The notes under the pieces were generated by a model. It searched no databases. It was not told the origin of the DNA and saw nothing but the letters and a program-made list of their open reading frames with translations. The position numbers and the translations under genes are program-made. Source: Nocardia donostiensis (lineage in GTDB: Bacteria; Actinomycetota; Actinomycetes; Mycobacteriales; Mycobacteriaceae). From it: 44,380 nt of DNA. The stretch is from the NCBI RefSeq assembly GCF_002081715.1, contig NZ_MUKP01000039.1, positions 1 to 44,380 on the forward strand, in the 5' to 3' direction. Shown here in pieces: positions 32,729-40,541 of the stretch (position 1 is its first letter; each line of letters opens with the position of its first letter).

Positions 32729-33337
32729 TCAGGCCGGGTACTGCTGTGTGCGCAGCAGCCGGGCCAGATGGGCAGCGTTGCGGGCCAGGGTCGCGTTCGT
32801 GGACGCGACGGCCTCGGGGACGGTATCCAGTTCGAGGTAGTCGACGCCGCTCATCGCCTCACCGTTCCAGTAGGTGCCGCCCTGAGCCGGAATGGTGAAA
32901 CCGATATCGTCGAGCCCCTGGAACAGATCGGCGATGATCTTGTGCGCGCCGTCCTCGTTACCGACCACGGCGGCGGTGGCGACCTTGCCGAACATGGATG
33001 GACGACCCGCGCTGTCGGGCTCGGACAGTTCGGCGTCCAGGCGTTCGAGCGCACGCTGCGCCACCGACGACATATGACCGAGCCACGTCGGGGTGGCCAC
33101 CAGCAGAATGTCCGCCTCGGCGATCTTCGCGCGGATATGCGGCCACTGGTCCCCGTCACCTTCGTCGGTGGTGACACCGGGATGAATGTCGTAGTCGACC
33201 AGCCGGACCAGCTCGCCGTGTACACCGTGCCCGGCCAACTGGTCGAGCAGCTGCCGGGCGATGAGTTCGCTGCTGGATTCCGCGGGTGTCTTCTTCAGTG
33301 TGCACACCAGTGCGACCGCGTTCAGCGACTCCGCCAT
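32729..33337 (-). CDS. Flavodoxin/NADPH-dependent FMN reductase-like protein
   Basis: A 202-residue flavodoxin-fold protein. The first strand and phosphate loop are NAVALVCTLKKTPAESSSEL, and the second FMN loop is LLVATPTWLGHMSSVAQRAL (the T-P-x-W-x-G motif of NAD(P)H:quinone/FMN reductases). VATAAVVGNEDGAHKI and a late YWNGEAMSG follow. The expected role is two-electron reduction of quinones or similar compounds, protective under oxidative stress. The ATG at 33337 has GGGAGG upstream. A SigF-like promoter with one -10 mismatch stands at 33419-33443. It is divergent from the STAS-PAS-rsbW-sigF group. Confidence 0.87.
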   Translation of the reverse strand: MAESLNAVALVCTLKKTPAESSSELIARQLLDQLAGHGVHGELVRLVDYDIHPGVTTDEGDGDQWPHIRAKIAEADILLVATPTWLGHMSSVAQRALERLDAELSEPDSAGRPSMFGKVATAAVVGNEDGAHKIIADLFQGLDDIGFTIPAQGGTYWNGEAMSGVDYLELDTVPEAVASTNATLARNAAHLARLLRTQQYPA

Positions 33338-33640
33338 ACCGTGACCTCCCGCCTGTTGTCCGGCTCCTGCCACACCGGGCGCGCCGGGCTGGTTCCCGCG
33401 TCGCCGGTCCTGCCTCGCATAGCCACGGGCGGGCGCACCAAACCCCTGATCCGGTGTACAGCCGACAGAAGCCATGCCAGAATGGACGGTGGTTGAAACC
33501 TGCAGCCGACCCCGGTCCAGCGTGCGCTGGTCTTCGGAGCCGGCCGCGGCCCGGACAGTATGAATCGAATCACCGTCCTTTCCGCGAGACCGGCCCCGTC
33601 GCACGCGACCGAAGCCCCTTACCGCACGGGAGGGTTCCAT
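33338..33640. other. Divergent intergenic region (flavodoxin / STAS)
   Basis: About 300 bases between divergent genes. It holds the SigF-like promoter of the flavodoxin gene (33419-33443) and, at its right end, the GGGAGGG ribosome binding site of the STAS gene. I could not find a convincing promoter for the STAS gene. Open frames here lack similarity or ribosome binding sites. Confidence 0.5.
33419..33443 (-). promoter_or_regulatory. SigF-like promoter for the flavodoxin gene
   Basis: On the minus strand: GTTT (33443-33440), 15 bases, GGCTAT (33424-33419), one mismatch to GGGTAT. Confidence 0.5.
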
Positions 33641-34048
33641 ATGTCTGCTACTGCCGCCCTGCATCACGCCGATGAACTGCGCCGCCACGAGGAACGCACC
33701 TCACACAGCAGCCGGATGTGGTCCGCATACAGCAATGAGCGCGCGAACTATGTCATAGCGCGAGTGGAAGGAGAGCTCGACGCCGCCTTGGACGGCGACT
33801 TCAAAACGCTGCTCGCCCGGTGCCGGTCGGGTGGTTGCCCGGTGGTGATCCTCGACCTGCGGGCGACCACGTTCATGGGCATCAGAGCGGCCGCCGCGCT
33901 GGCTGCCGCCAAAACCCGAGCCTGGCACGAGGGCACCGAACTGCGCGTGGTCAGTGGACGTAAAGAAGTCGAGCGCGTGCTCGAGGTGGCGGGTGTACGC
34001 CCGCTGTTCCGCTACTATCCGACCATGCGCGCCGCACTGCAGGACTGA
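33641..34048 (+). CDS. STAS-domain protein (anti-sigma-factor-antagonist-like)
   Basis: A 135-residue protein with a STAS domain at about 36-130: NYVIARVEGELDAALDGDFK, CPVVILDLRATTFMGIRAAA and WHEGTELRVVSGRKEVERVL. In classical antagonists the loop after the first of these conserved Asp-Leu strands carries the phosphorylated Ser (DSSG). Here it reads FMGIRA, with no Ser or Thr at the expected place. The protein may therefore be a constitutively active or non-phosphorylated antagonist. It is located next to a PAS-ANTAR regulator and rsbW-sigF, so binding RsbW is the natural hypothesis. GGGAGGG precedes the ATG at 33641. Confidence 0.83.
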   Translation: MSATAALHHADELRRHEERTSHSSRMWSAYSNERANYVIARVEGELDAALDGDFKTLLARCRSGGCPVVILDLRATTFMGIRAAAALAAAKTRAWHEGTELRVVSGRKEVERVLEVAGVRPLFRYYPTMRAALQD

Positions 34049-34101
34049 TCACGGCGGCCTGCCGCACCGGTCCAGTATTCGCGCCGATCCCGCGCACCGC
34101 C

Positions 34102-34107
34102 GATAAT
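34102..34107 (+). promoter_or_regulatory. Predicted -10 of a leaderless PAS-ANTAR transcript
   Basis: GATAAT, five of six matches to TATAAT, ends six bases before the GTG at 34114, which has no ribosome binding site. Confidence 0.4.
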
Positions 34108-34113
34108 CGGGCG

Positions 34114-34797
34114 GTGAGTGAATGCGGCGCGGCCTCCCCCGAAGATGCTGATGTGCTGGACCGTGCGGTGGGCCCCGACAGTTTGCAGAGCGTCGGCGGT
34201 TTCCGATTCTGGTTCGCCGGCCAGCGCTGGGAATGGTCCGCCGGGGTGGCGCAGATGCACGGCTACCCCGCCGCTGCGATGACACCGACCACCGAACTGT
34301 TGCTCGACCACAAACACCCCGACGACCGGGACGAGGTGGCGGGCACCCTGGCCAAATCCGTGAGCGAGGGAGAACCGTTCTGCAGCAGCCATCGCATCAT
34401 CGACACCGCGGGCCGCACCCGCAACGTCATCGTCGTCGCCGACACCATGACCGACGAGCGGGGCGAGGTTGTCGGTACCTGCGGCTACTACGTCGACGTC
34501 ACCGGCACCCTCGCCGAACACCGGCAGGAAGCACTGGACGACACCCTGCCGGAACTGTTCGCCGCCCGCGCGGTGATCGAACAGGCCAAGGGCGCGCTGA
34601 TGCTCGTCTACGGTATCGACGCCGACCAGGCGTTCCGGGTGCTGACCTGGCGCTCGCAGGAAACCAACACCAAACTGCGCGCCCTCGCCGAACAGTTGGT
34701 CACCGAAATATCCGCGGTCCGGCATGCGACGCCCACGCTGCGCACCGCGTTCGACCATCTGTTGCTGACCGTGCACGAACGCGTCGCATCGTCGTGA
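34114..34797 (+). CDS. PAS-ANTAR response regulator
   Basis: A 227-residue protein. Residues about 22-135 form a PAS domain (GFRFWFAGQRWEWSAGVAQM, HKHPDDRDEVAGTLA, HRIIDTAGRTRNVIVVADTM, the last being a PAC-like strand). Residues about 145-205 form an ANTAR domain (ARAVIEQAKGALMLVYGIDA with DQAFRVLTWRSQETNTKLRA). ANTAR domains bind paired hexaloop RNA hairpins to prevent termination. The PAS domain presumably senses a small ligand or redox state. A receiver domain is absent. The gene is probably leaderless and ends shortly before the rsbW promoter. A role in tuning stress-gene expression is likely from position. Confidence 0.9.
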   Translation: MSECGAASPEDADVLDRAVGPDSLQSVGGFRFWFAGQRWEWSAGVAQMHGYPAAAMTPTTELLLDHKHPDDRDEVAGTLAKSVSEGEPFCSSHRIIDTAGRTRNVIVVADTMTDERGEVVGTCGYYVDVTGTLAEHRQEALDDTLPELFAARAVIEQAKGALMLVYGIDADQAFRVLTWRSQETNTKLRALAEQLVTEISAVRHATPTLRTAFDHLLLTVHERVASS

Positions 34798-34817
34798 CCG
34801 CGACGCCGCGCGGCGGC

Positions 34818-34842
34818 GTTTCGGGGTCGGGTGCGAGGGTAA
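34818..34842 (+). promoter_or_regulatory. SigF-like autoregulatory promoter for rsbW-sigF
   Basis: GTTT (34818-34821), 15 bases, GGGTAA (34837-34842). Positive autoregulation of usfX/rsbW-sigF through a SigF promoter is known in mycobacteria, so this site anchors the interpretation of all other copies. Confidence 0.75.
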
Positions 34843-34967
34843 GCGAGCATGTGACAATCGGGGCCAGAACCGAAGGAACAACGACATCGGCGCCACCGGA
34901 GGTCGCTCGCGACGACGGGGCGTTACGGCCGTGCACAGCTGGCGGCATCAACAAGGTGGTGGTGGGC

Positions 34968-35396
34968 ATGACAGAGCGCGTCTCGACATCCGCGGACACG
35001 ACGACGATCGGAATCCGCGTCCCGGCGACCCTGGATCAGCTGGTCATGCTACGTGCGCTCGCCGAGACGGTATCGCTGATCGCCGACTTCGCGCTGGACG
35101 AGGTGACCGATATCCGGCTGGCCCTCGACGAGGTCGCCACCTCGCTGATCCTGCACGCCGTACCGGATACAACGCTCGGCTGCGATTTCACCTACGGCAA
35201 ACAGCAGATGACGGTCCATGTCAACGCGACGACCGTCTCGGACTCGGTCCAGGACACCGAAAGCTTCGGCTGGCATATCGTGCGCACCCTGACCCGCTCG
35301 GTGCGGGCCGCGCAGCAGGCCTATGACGTAGCGATGGGCGGTTACCCCACGGATGTAGAATTCACCTGGTCCCGAGGAGGATCCGATGGCGGATGA
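34968..35396 (+). CDS. rsbW: Anti-sigma factor RsbW/UsfX (GHKL serine kinase fold)
   Basis: A 142-residue HATPase_c (GHKL) anti-sigma factor, close in length to mycobacterial UsfX. N-box: DIRLALDEVATSLILHAVP (about 45-63). The later ATP-lid region has ESFGWHIVRTLTRSVRA. It should hold SigF inactive until antagonist proteins release it. The ATG at 34968 is chosen because alignment with UsfX begins near there. A GTG at 34851 in the same frame, nine bases after the SigF-like -10, would give a leaderless form with 39 extra residues. Overlap with sigF is 11 bases, so the two are co-translated. Confidence 0.85.
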   Translation: MTERVSTSADTTTIGIRVPATLDQLVMLRALAETVSLIADFALDEVTDIRLALDEVATSLILHAVPDTTLGCDFTYGKQQMTVHVNATTVSDSVQDTESFGWHIVRTLTRSVRAAQQAYDVAMGGYPTDVEFTWSRGGSDGG

Positions 35397-36201
35397 GGGA
35401 ACCAGGTCACGGCCGAGACCCCCGCGCCGCCATCACGGTAAGGACAGCTACGACGATATCGAGCCGCTGTTCGAGAAGCTGGCCGCCGTACCCGAAACCG
35501 ACCCCCGGCGGGCCGCGTTGCGGGAGGAGGTCATCGACCGCTGCCTGCCGCTGGCCGAGCACATCGCTCGCAAGTTCGCCGGACGAGGGGAAGCGTTCGA
35601 CGATCTGCTGCAGGTGGCCCGGCTGGGACTGATGCACGCCGTCGACCGCTTCGACGTGGAACGCGGCTCGTCGTTCCTGTCGTTCGCGGTGCCCACCATC
35701 ATGGGCGAGGTGCGCAGGCATTTCCGGGACAACACCTGGTCGGTGCGGGTGCCGCGGCGGGTGAAGGAGATCCAGCTCAGCCTCGGCCCCACCATCGAAA
35801 CCTTGTCGCAGCGCCTGGGCCGGGTGCCCAAAGCCAGCGAACTCGCCGCCGAACTCGAAATCGACCTGGTCGAGGTGACCCAGGGCCTCATCGCAGGTAA
35901 CGCCTATCAGACCTCGTCGATCGATACCGTCGCCCCCGACGACAGCGATAACGCCCCGCTGCCGCTGATGGAATCCCTGGGCGCCGACGAGCCCTCCTAC
36001 GGCTGGGTCGAAGACTATCTCGCCGTCAAACCGCTCATCGCGGAGCTGCCCGAACGAGAACGGCAGGTGCTGGTGATGCGGTTCTTCGAATCCAAAACCC
36101 AAACCCAGATCGCCGAACGCCTCGGGGTCTCCCAGATGCATGTCTCGCGCATCCTGTCCCGCACTCTGGGCTGGTTGCGGGAGCAGGCTTTGCGCGACTG
36201 A
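35386..36201 (+). CDS. sigF: General-stress sigma factor SigF (group 3)
   Basis: A 271-residue sigma-70 group 3 factor. Region 2 has LPLAEHIARKFAGRGEAFDD and LLQVARLGLMHAVDRFDVER with SSFLSFAVPTIMGEVRRHFR. Region 3 has IQLSLGPTIETLSQRLGRVP. Region 4 has LIAELPERERQVLVMRFFES and TQTQIAERLGVSQMHVSRIL, the recognition helix-turn-helix. This is the SigF/SigB type of mycobacteria and Bacillus. GGAGGATCC precedes the ATG at 35386, which lies inside rsbW. It is the most plausible reader of the G(A/T)TT-N15-GGGTA promoters found throughout this window. Confidence 0.96.
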   Translation: MADEGTRSRPRPPRRHHGKDSYDDIEPLFEKLAAVPETDPRRAALREEVIDRCLPLAEHIARKFAGRGEAFDDLLQVARLGLMHAVDRFDVERGSSFLSFAVPTIMGEVRRHFRDNTWSVRVPRRVKEIQLSLGPTIETLSQRLGRVPKASELAAELEIDLVEVTQGLIAGNAYQTSSIDTVAPDDSDNAPLPLMESLGADEPSYGWVEDYLAVKPLIAELPERERQVLVMRFFESKTQTQIAERLGVSQMHVSRILSRTLGWLREQALRD

Positions 36202-36260
36202 CCATGAGCCTGCCGGCTCGGCCACAGGTGACCGTAGCGTAGGCAGCGCAGCGGAGCCGC

Positions 36261-36608
36261 TCATACGGGCGTCGGGGGGACAGGGGCCGGGCCGGGGCCG
36301 GGCTCCGGCGGACGCGGCGGCGCCGGTGGGGGTGGTTCCCCGGGCCGCGGTCCCGGTGGCGCGGGCTCCGGTGGCCGCTCGGGATCGGGGGGCGGCGGTG
36401 GCGGCGACGGTTCCGGCGGGGGAGGGTCACCCGGCTCCGGCTCGGGGGTGGGATGCCCGGGGTCCGGGGGCCGTGGCGGTACCGGGCTGCCCGGATCGGG
36501 CGGTGGATCCGGGGACGGCATCGGTGGGGAGATCGGGTCCGGTTCGCCGGGGCGTGGGACGTCAGGGGTCGTCATCGTGGTGAAGGTGCCGGTCGGCGGG
36601 GCGCTCAT
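36261..36608 (-). CDS. Proline-rich low-complexity protein
   Basis: A 115-residue protein of which nearly half is proline, with Pro-Glu, Pro-Asp, Pro-Gly and polyproline runs from about residue 13 to the end. No signal peptide, membrane helix or domain is visible. It would be an extended acidic polyproline chain. Such compositions are easy to produce by chance in G+C-rich DNA, so I was cautious. In favour are the GAGGAG-type site before the ATG at 36608 and a SigF-like promoter at 36698-36722 in the correct orientation. The function is unknown. Confidence 0.6.
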   Translation of the reverse strand: MSAPPTGTFTTMTTPDVPRPGEPDPISPPMPSPDPPPDPGSPVPPRPPDPGHPTPEPEPGDPPPPEPSPPPPPPDPERPPEPAPPGPRPGEPPPPAPPRPPEPGPGPAPVPPTPV

Positions 36609-36697
36609 GACAACTCCTCAGTGACGTGAACGAACGCGAAGCGGGAAACAACAGGTCTACTCGCCCTCGTGTCGCGAACCCCGCTTCGTGTCTGCGA

Positions 36698-36722
36698 CTA
36701 CCCGCATCTACGGAACTGAAAC
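36698..36722 (-). promoter_or_regulatory. SigF-like promoter for the proline-rich protein gene
   Basis: On the minus strand: GTTT (36722-36719), 15 bases, GGGTAG (36703-36698). It is back-to-back with the promoter at 36759-36783. Confidence 0.65.
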
Positions 36723-36758
36723 AACCGAGCGTGCCCGCCACCGGGGCAGAAGCGGGCC

Positions 36759-36783
36759 GTTTGCGTCCCCCGCCCCCGGGTAT
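36759..36783 (+). promoter_or_regulatory. SigF-like promoter for GT9-3
   Basis: GTTT (36759-36762), 15 bases, GGGTAT (36778-36783): a perfect consensus match. The leader to the ATG at 36860 would be about 70 bases and ends in GAGGAGG. Confidence 0.78.
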
Positions 36784-36859
36784 GCGCTGCCTGTGCCGGT
36801 ACGGCTACGACGCCCCGGACCAGCCAGCTCCCGCCGACTGCCGCGTTGAGGAGGTCGCC

Positions 36860-38020
36860 ATGGATACCCGGTCGCACCGGCCGACGCGACACGAGGGATT
36901 GTGCATCGGAACAGTGGGGGAACCGTTTCCCGACGTGCGCCGGATCGCGGTGTTGCGCGGCGGTGGGCTCGGCGATCTGCTGTTCGCGCTGCCTGCCATC
37001 GAAGCGCTGCGCGCCGCCTACCCCGGCGCCGGACTCGTCCTGCTCGGCTCCAGTCTGCATGCGCGACTGCTGGACGACAGGCCGAGCCCGGTCGACGAGG
37101 TGCTGGTATTGCCCGGCGAAGGCGGCGCGGCCTCGCCCGAGGCCGAGCGGTCCTTCCTTCGGGAAGCCCGCCGCACCCCGGTCGACCTCGGAGTGCAGTT
37201 GCACGGTGGTGGGGCCTGGTCCAATCCGTTCGTGAACGGGTTGCGGGCGCGTTTTACGGCCGGTTGCCGCGCCGAGGGCGCCGCACCGCTACAGCGCACT
37301 ATCCCGTTCCGCTACTACCAGAACGAGACCATGCGGGCGCTGGAGGTGGCCTGTCTCGCGGGCGCCCCACCGGTGCTGCTGGAACCGCGCGTGCAGGTCA
37401 CCGAGGCCGATCTGGACAACGCCGACCGGGTTCTCGGTTCACCGGACCGGCCGCTGGTCGCGCTGCACCCCGGAGCCACCGATCCGCGCCGCCGCTGGCC
37501 GGTGGAGAGTTTCGCCGCCATCGCCGCGCACTGCGTGGACGAGGGCTTCGACGTGATCCTGGTCGGCACCGCGCACGAATTGAACCTGCTCGACGCGGTC
37601 GCGGTGCAGGCACGGGCGCGCGGGCCGGTGCTGCGCAGCGGCGGTATCCGGCAGCTGGCCGGCGCCGATATGTCCACGCTGTGCGGGGTGCTGGCACGCA
37701 GCAGTGTGCTCGTCGGCAACGACAGCGGCCCCAGGCATCTGGCGCGGGCGGTCGGCACCCCGACGGTCGGGGTGTTCTGGATCGGCAATGTGATCAACGC
37801 GGGGCCGGTCGCCCGCGGCCGCGACCGGGTGCTGATGTCGTGGCGCATCGAATGCCCGGTCTGCGGCGAGACTTTCACCGACGAGACCCGGCCGCGCTGC
37901 CCGCATGACGAAACGATCGTCGACACGGTCACGGTGGCGCAGGTGCGCGCCGAACTCGACGATCTACTGGCCGTCAGCTCCTACAACGGCTACGCGCGTC
38001 GCGATGACGCGCTGTCCTGA
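36860..38020 (+). CDS. GT9 (heptosyltransferase-like) glycosyltransferase 3
   Basis: A 386-residue GT9 enzyme. The N-terminal domain has RRIAVLRGGGLGDLLFALPA; the C-terminal half has LVALHPGATDPRRRWPVESF and SVLVGNDSGPRHLARAVGTP with TVGVFWIG. Near the C-terminus, ECPVCGETFTDETRPRCPHD contains three Cys and one His, which may bind zinc, a segment I do not expect in standard heptosyltransferases. GAGGAGG precedes the ATG at 36860. A perfect SigF-like promoter drives it. Its last 31 bases overlap the convergent GT2 gene, with HldE beyond. Confidence 0.88.
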   Translation: MDTRSHRPTRHEGLCIGTVGEPFPDVRRIAVLRGGGLGDLLFALPAIEALRAAYPGAGLVLLGSSLHARLLDDRPSPVDEVLVLPGEGGAASPEAERSFLREARRTPVDLGVQLHGGGAWSNPFVNGLRARFTAGCRAEGAAPLQRTIPFRYYQNETMRALEVACLAGAPPVLLEPRVQVTEADLDNADRVLGSPDRPLVALHPGATDPRRRWPVESFAAIAAHCVDEGFDVILVGTAHELNLLDAVAVQARARGPVLRSGGIRQLAGADMSTLCGVLARSSVLVGNDSGPRHLARAVGTPTVGVFWIGNVINAGPVARGRDRVLMSWRIECPVCGETFTDETRPRCPHDETIVDTVTVAQVRAELDDLLAVSSYNGYARRDDALS

Positions 38021-38910
38021 TTCTGCGGTGTCGGCCAGAAATCGGGCGGCACCGCATCGAACGCCTCCACCCTCCGATCGCTGATGGTGGTAGGTGATTC
38101 CAGGTGCACGGCGCCGCTGGGCAGAATGCCCGCGCCGCCGTAGCGGGCCAGTACCCGCAGCTGGGCCAGTACATCCTCCCCGCAGTGCGCGGCGGGCAGC
38201 TCGGTCCAGAAGTCGAAACCGCCGGTCTGGATCAGCGCGGCACGATCGAACAGGACACATCCACCGATCCAGGCCACCTTGTAGGCCACCCAGTCACCGC
38301 CAGAAGCGCCCGTCGCATCACCTAGATGCGTCGGGTTCGCGGCATTGTGCAGCATCCAGCGTTCCCAGGCAGGTTCGCCGCGCACGATGCGCTCCGGCTG
38401 CGGCCTGCCGGGCCAGACCTCGAACGGGCGCAGCTCCTCGGGACGGTAGTCGTCCAGATACGACAATCCCTGTACCGCGCAACCCACCAGGCCGCAACCG
38501 AGTTCGCTGATCGCCGTATGCAGCCTGGTGATCGTATCCGATTCCAGCCAGACATCGTCGTCGAGGAACAGCACATAACGCGCGCGGGACCGGGCGAGCA
38601 GATGACACCGGTGCTCGGCCATCCCGCGTGGCGGGCGATGCGTGCCCAACCGCACCGGGTGACCGCGGCGGGTCAATACCCGGACCATGCTGCGGGCGGG
38701 TGCGGTGGCGAAGCTTTCGTCACTGTCGGACTGGTCGCTGACCACCACACCGAAATCGGGGAAGTCTTGTGCAGCCAGCCCGGCCAGGGTGGTGGCCAGC
38801 TCCAGCGGGCGGTTGCGGGTCGGGATCAGGACATCCACCTCAGGGGTCCGCGGCGGACGCCGGGCAGGGTTGTGCCGTGTCCCGCCGTTCCCGGTGCGGG
38901 GCGCGCTCAT
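37990..38910 (-). CDS. GT2-family glycosyltransferase
   Basis: A 306-residue GT-A inverting glycosyltransferase of family 2. It has EVDVLIPTRNRPLELATTLA at the start of the fold, VVVSDQSDSDESF, and YVLFLDDDVWLESDTITRLH, whose DDD supplies the metal-binding DxD. The product specificity is unknown. The ATG at 38910 overlaps the hldE stop, so the two are one operon. It probably extends the same glycan as the GT9 enzymes (inference from context). Confidence 0.9.
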   Translation of the reverse strand: MSAPRTGNGGTRHNPARRPPRTPEVDVLIPTRNRPLELATTLAGLAAQDFPDFGVVVSDQSDSDESFATAPARSMVRVLTRRGHPVRLGTHRPPRGMAEHRCHLLARSRARYVLFLDDDVWLESDTITRLHTAISELGCGLVGCAVQGLSYLDDYRPEELRPFEVWPGRPQPERIVRGEPAWERWMLHNAANPTHLGDATGASGGDWVAYKVAWIGGCVLFDRAALIQTGGFDFWTELPAAHCGEDVLAQLRVLARYGGAGILPSGAVHLESPTTISDRRVEAFDAVPPDFWPTPQNQDSASSRRA

Positions 38911-40433
38911 CCCGCACCGCCCGCGGTGGTGTTGGCGCGGATCCGTTCGATCATCGCCGAGGTCGAATGGTCGGCCAGATAGCTCAGTACCCGGACCTCA
39001 CCCCCGTAGCCGCGCACCACCGGCGTCTCCGGCAGCATCTCCGGCCGGTAGTCGCCGCCCTTGACGTACAGGTCCGGTTCGAGTGCGCGCAGCAGCTCGG
39101 CGGGAGTGTCCTCGGCGAAGACGGTGACATGGTCGACGCAGCTCAACGCGGCGAGTACCGCGCAGCGATCGTGATCCGGGTTCACCGGACGGTCTTCGCC
39201 TTTGAGTCTGCGCACGCTGTGGTCGGAATTGACCGCGACCACCAGCACATCGCCGAGCCGTTTGGCCTCGTTGAGGTAGGCGATATGACCCGCGTGCAGC
39301 ACATCGAAACAGCCGTTGGTGAACACGATGCGACGTCCGGCCGCGCGATGCTCACGCACCGCCGCACGCAAGCGGGGCTGGGACAGCACCGCGCCGCTGC
39401 TGCGATCGAGCTGCTCGGTCAGTTGCCCGGTGGTGCACACCGCGGTTCCCGGCCGGTGCACCACCACGTCGGCGGCGGCCTGCGCCAGCTCGACTGCCGA
39501 AGTGAGCGGCATCCCCGACACCAGCGCCAGTGTCAGCGCAGCGACGAAAGTGTCGCCTGCACCCGCGGATTGACCGTCGGGCACCGGCTGCGCCCACGTA
39601 CGGTGGGCGGGGCGATCGCCGTCGAGGAGCACGGTGCCGTCGCGATCGAGGGTGACCACCGCAACGCGCGAACCGGTGACTTCGAACAGACGGTCCCGGT
39701 TGCGGTCGAACAACTCCACCCGATCGGCGTTCCCGCCCGGCGCCGGTAGCCCGGCGTCGACCAGACCGAGCGCATCGGCCGCTTCACCGGCGTTCGGGGT
39801 GACCAGATCCGGGTGCACTGCCCGCCAGCGGGCCGGATGGTGAGTGTCGACGATCAGCAGCGGCAGCCGGTCGCGCTGCTCGGCGAGCCTGCGGCGCAGG
39901 TCCTCGTTCAACGCGCCCGCGTAATCACAGACCACCAGCGCGTCCGCGTCGACGAGAGCGTCGTCGAGGTAGGCGAGCAGCGCCGCCGTCTCGGTTTCGT
40001 CGGCTGGGGCAGGTCTGCCCTCGTCGTAGCGGATCAGGATCTGTGCACCGGAGGCGACCCGGCTCTTGCGGGTGGTGGTGCGGCCGGGACAGATGTGCAC
40101 CCGGGTCGCGTCCACGCCCGCGCTGGTCAGCGCCGTGCGCAGCGCGGCAGCGGCGGTGTCGTCACCGGCGAGCGCGACCAGTCGGGCGTCGGCGCCCAAG
40201 GCCGCCAGATTGGCTGCGGTGTTGGCTGCCGCGCCCGGTACCGCCGCGGTGCGTTCGACCTCGACCACCGGCACCGGGGCTTCCCGGCACAGCCGGTCGC
40301 TGTGCCCCCACATCCATACATCCAGTACCGCATCGCCCAAGACCACTATCCGTGGCCGCGTCGAGGCCAGCTGCGTTACCGCATCCGGGGCGAGGCCTGC
40401 CCGTTCGGGGTCGGCATCATTCGGCGAATCCAC
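38907..40433 (-). CDS. hldE: Bifunctional heptose kinase/adenylyltransferase HldE
   Basis: A 508-residue HldE. The N-terminal PfkB kinase domain (about 20-330) has RIVVLGDAVLDVWMWGHSDR, VPGAAANTAANLAALGADAR and the SAGAGDTFVAALTLAL catalytic signature. The C-terminal cytidylyltransferase-like domain (about 365-500) has RRIVFTNGCFDVLHAGHIAY (the HxGH nucleotide-binding motif), VVAVNSDHSVRRLKGEDRPV and PDLYVKGGDYRPE. It makes heptose 1,7-bisphosphate, then ADP-heptose. The start at GTG 40433 is chosen because GGGAGG lies six bases upstream; GTG 40439 is possible. It supplies the adenylyl step missing from the gmhA-gmhB operon. Confidence 0.93.
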   Translation of the reverse strand: MDSPNDADPERAGLAPDAVTQLASTRPRIVVLGDAVLDVWMWGHSDRLCREAPVPVVEVERTAAVPGAAANTAANLAALGADARLVALAGDDTAAAALRTALTSAGVDATRVHICPGRTTTRKSRVASGAQILIRYDEGRPAPADETETAALLAYLDDALVDADALVVCDYAGALNEDLRRRLAEQRDRLPLLIVDTHHPARWRAVHPDLVTPNAGEAADALGLVDAGLPAPGGNADRVELFDRNRDRLFEVTGSRVAVVTLDRDGTVLLDGDRPAHRTWAQPVPDGQSAGAGDTFVAALTLALVSGMPLTSAVELAQAAADVVVHRPGTAVCTTGQLTEQLDRSSGAVLSQPRLRAAVREHRAAGRRIVFTNGCFDVLHAGHIAYLNEAKRLGDVLVVAVNSDHSVRRLKGEDRPVNPDHDRCAVLAALSCVDHVTVFAEDTPAELLRALEPDLYVKGGDYRPEMLPETPVVRGYGGEVRVLSYLADHSTSAMIERIRANTTAGGAG

Positions 40434-40541
40434 GCGCACCCTCCCGATCGGTCGGCTACCTACTCCCGCCGTTCCACGCTGCGTGGCGAATAAACCACGA
40501 CTGCTTGTTTCGATCGGGCCAGCCCGGCAAACCTGCCAACC

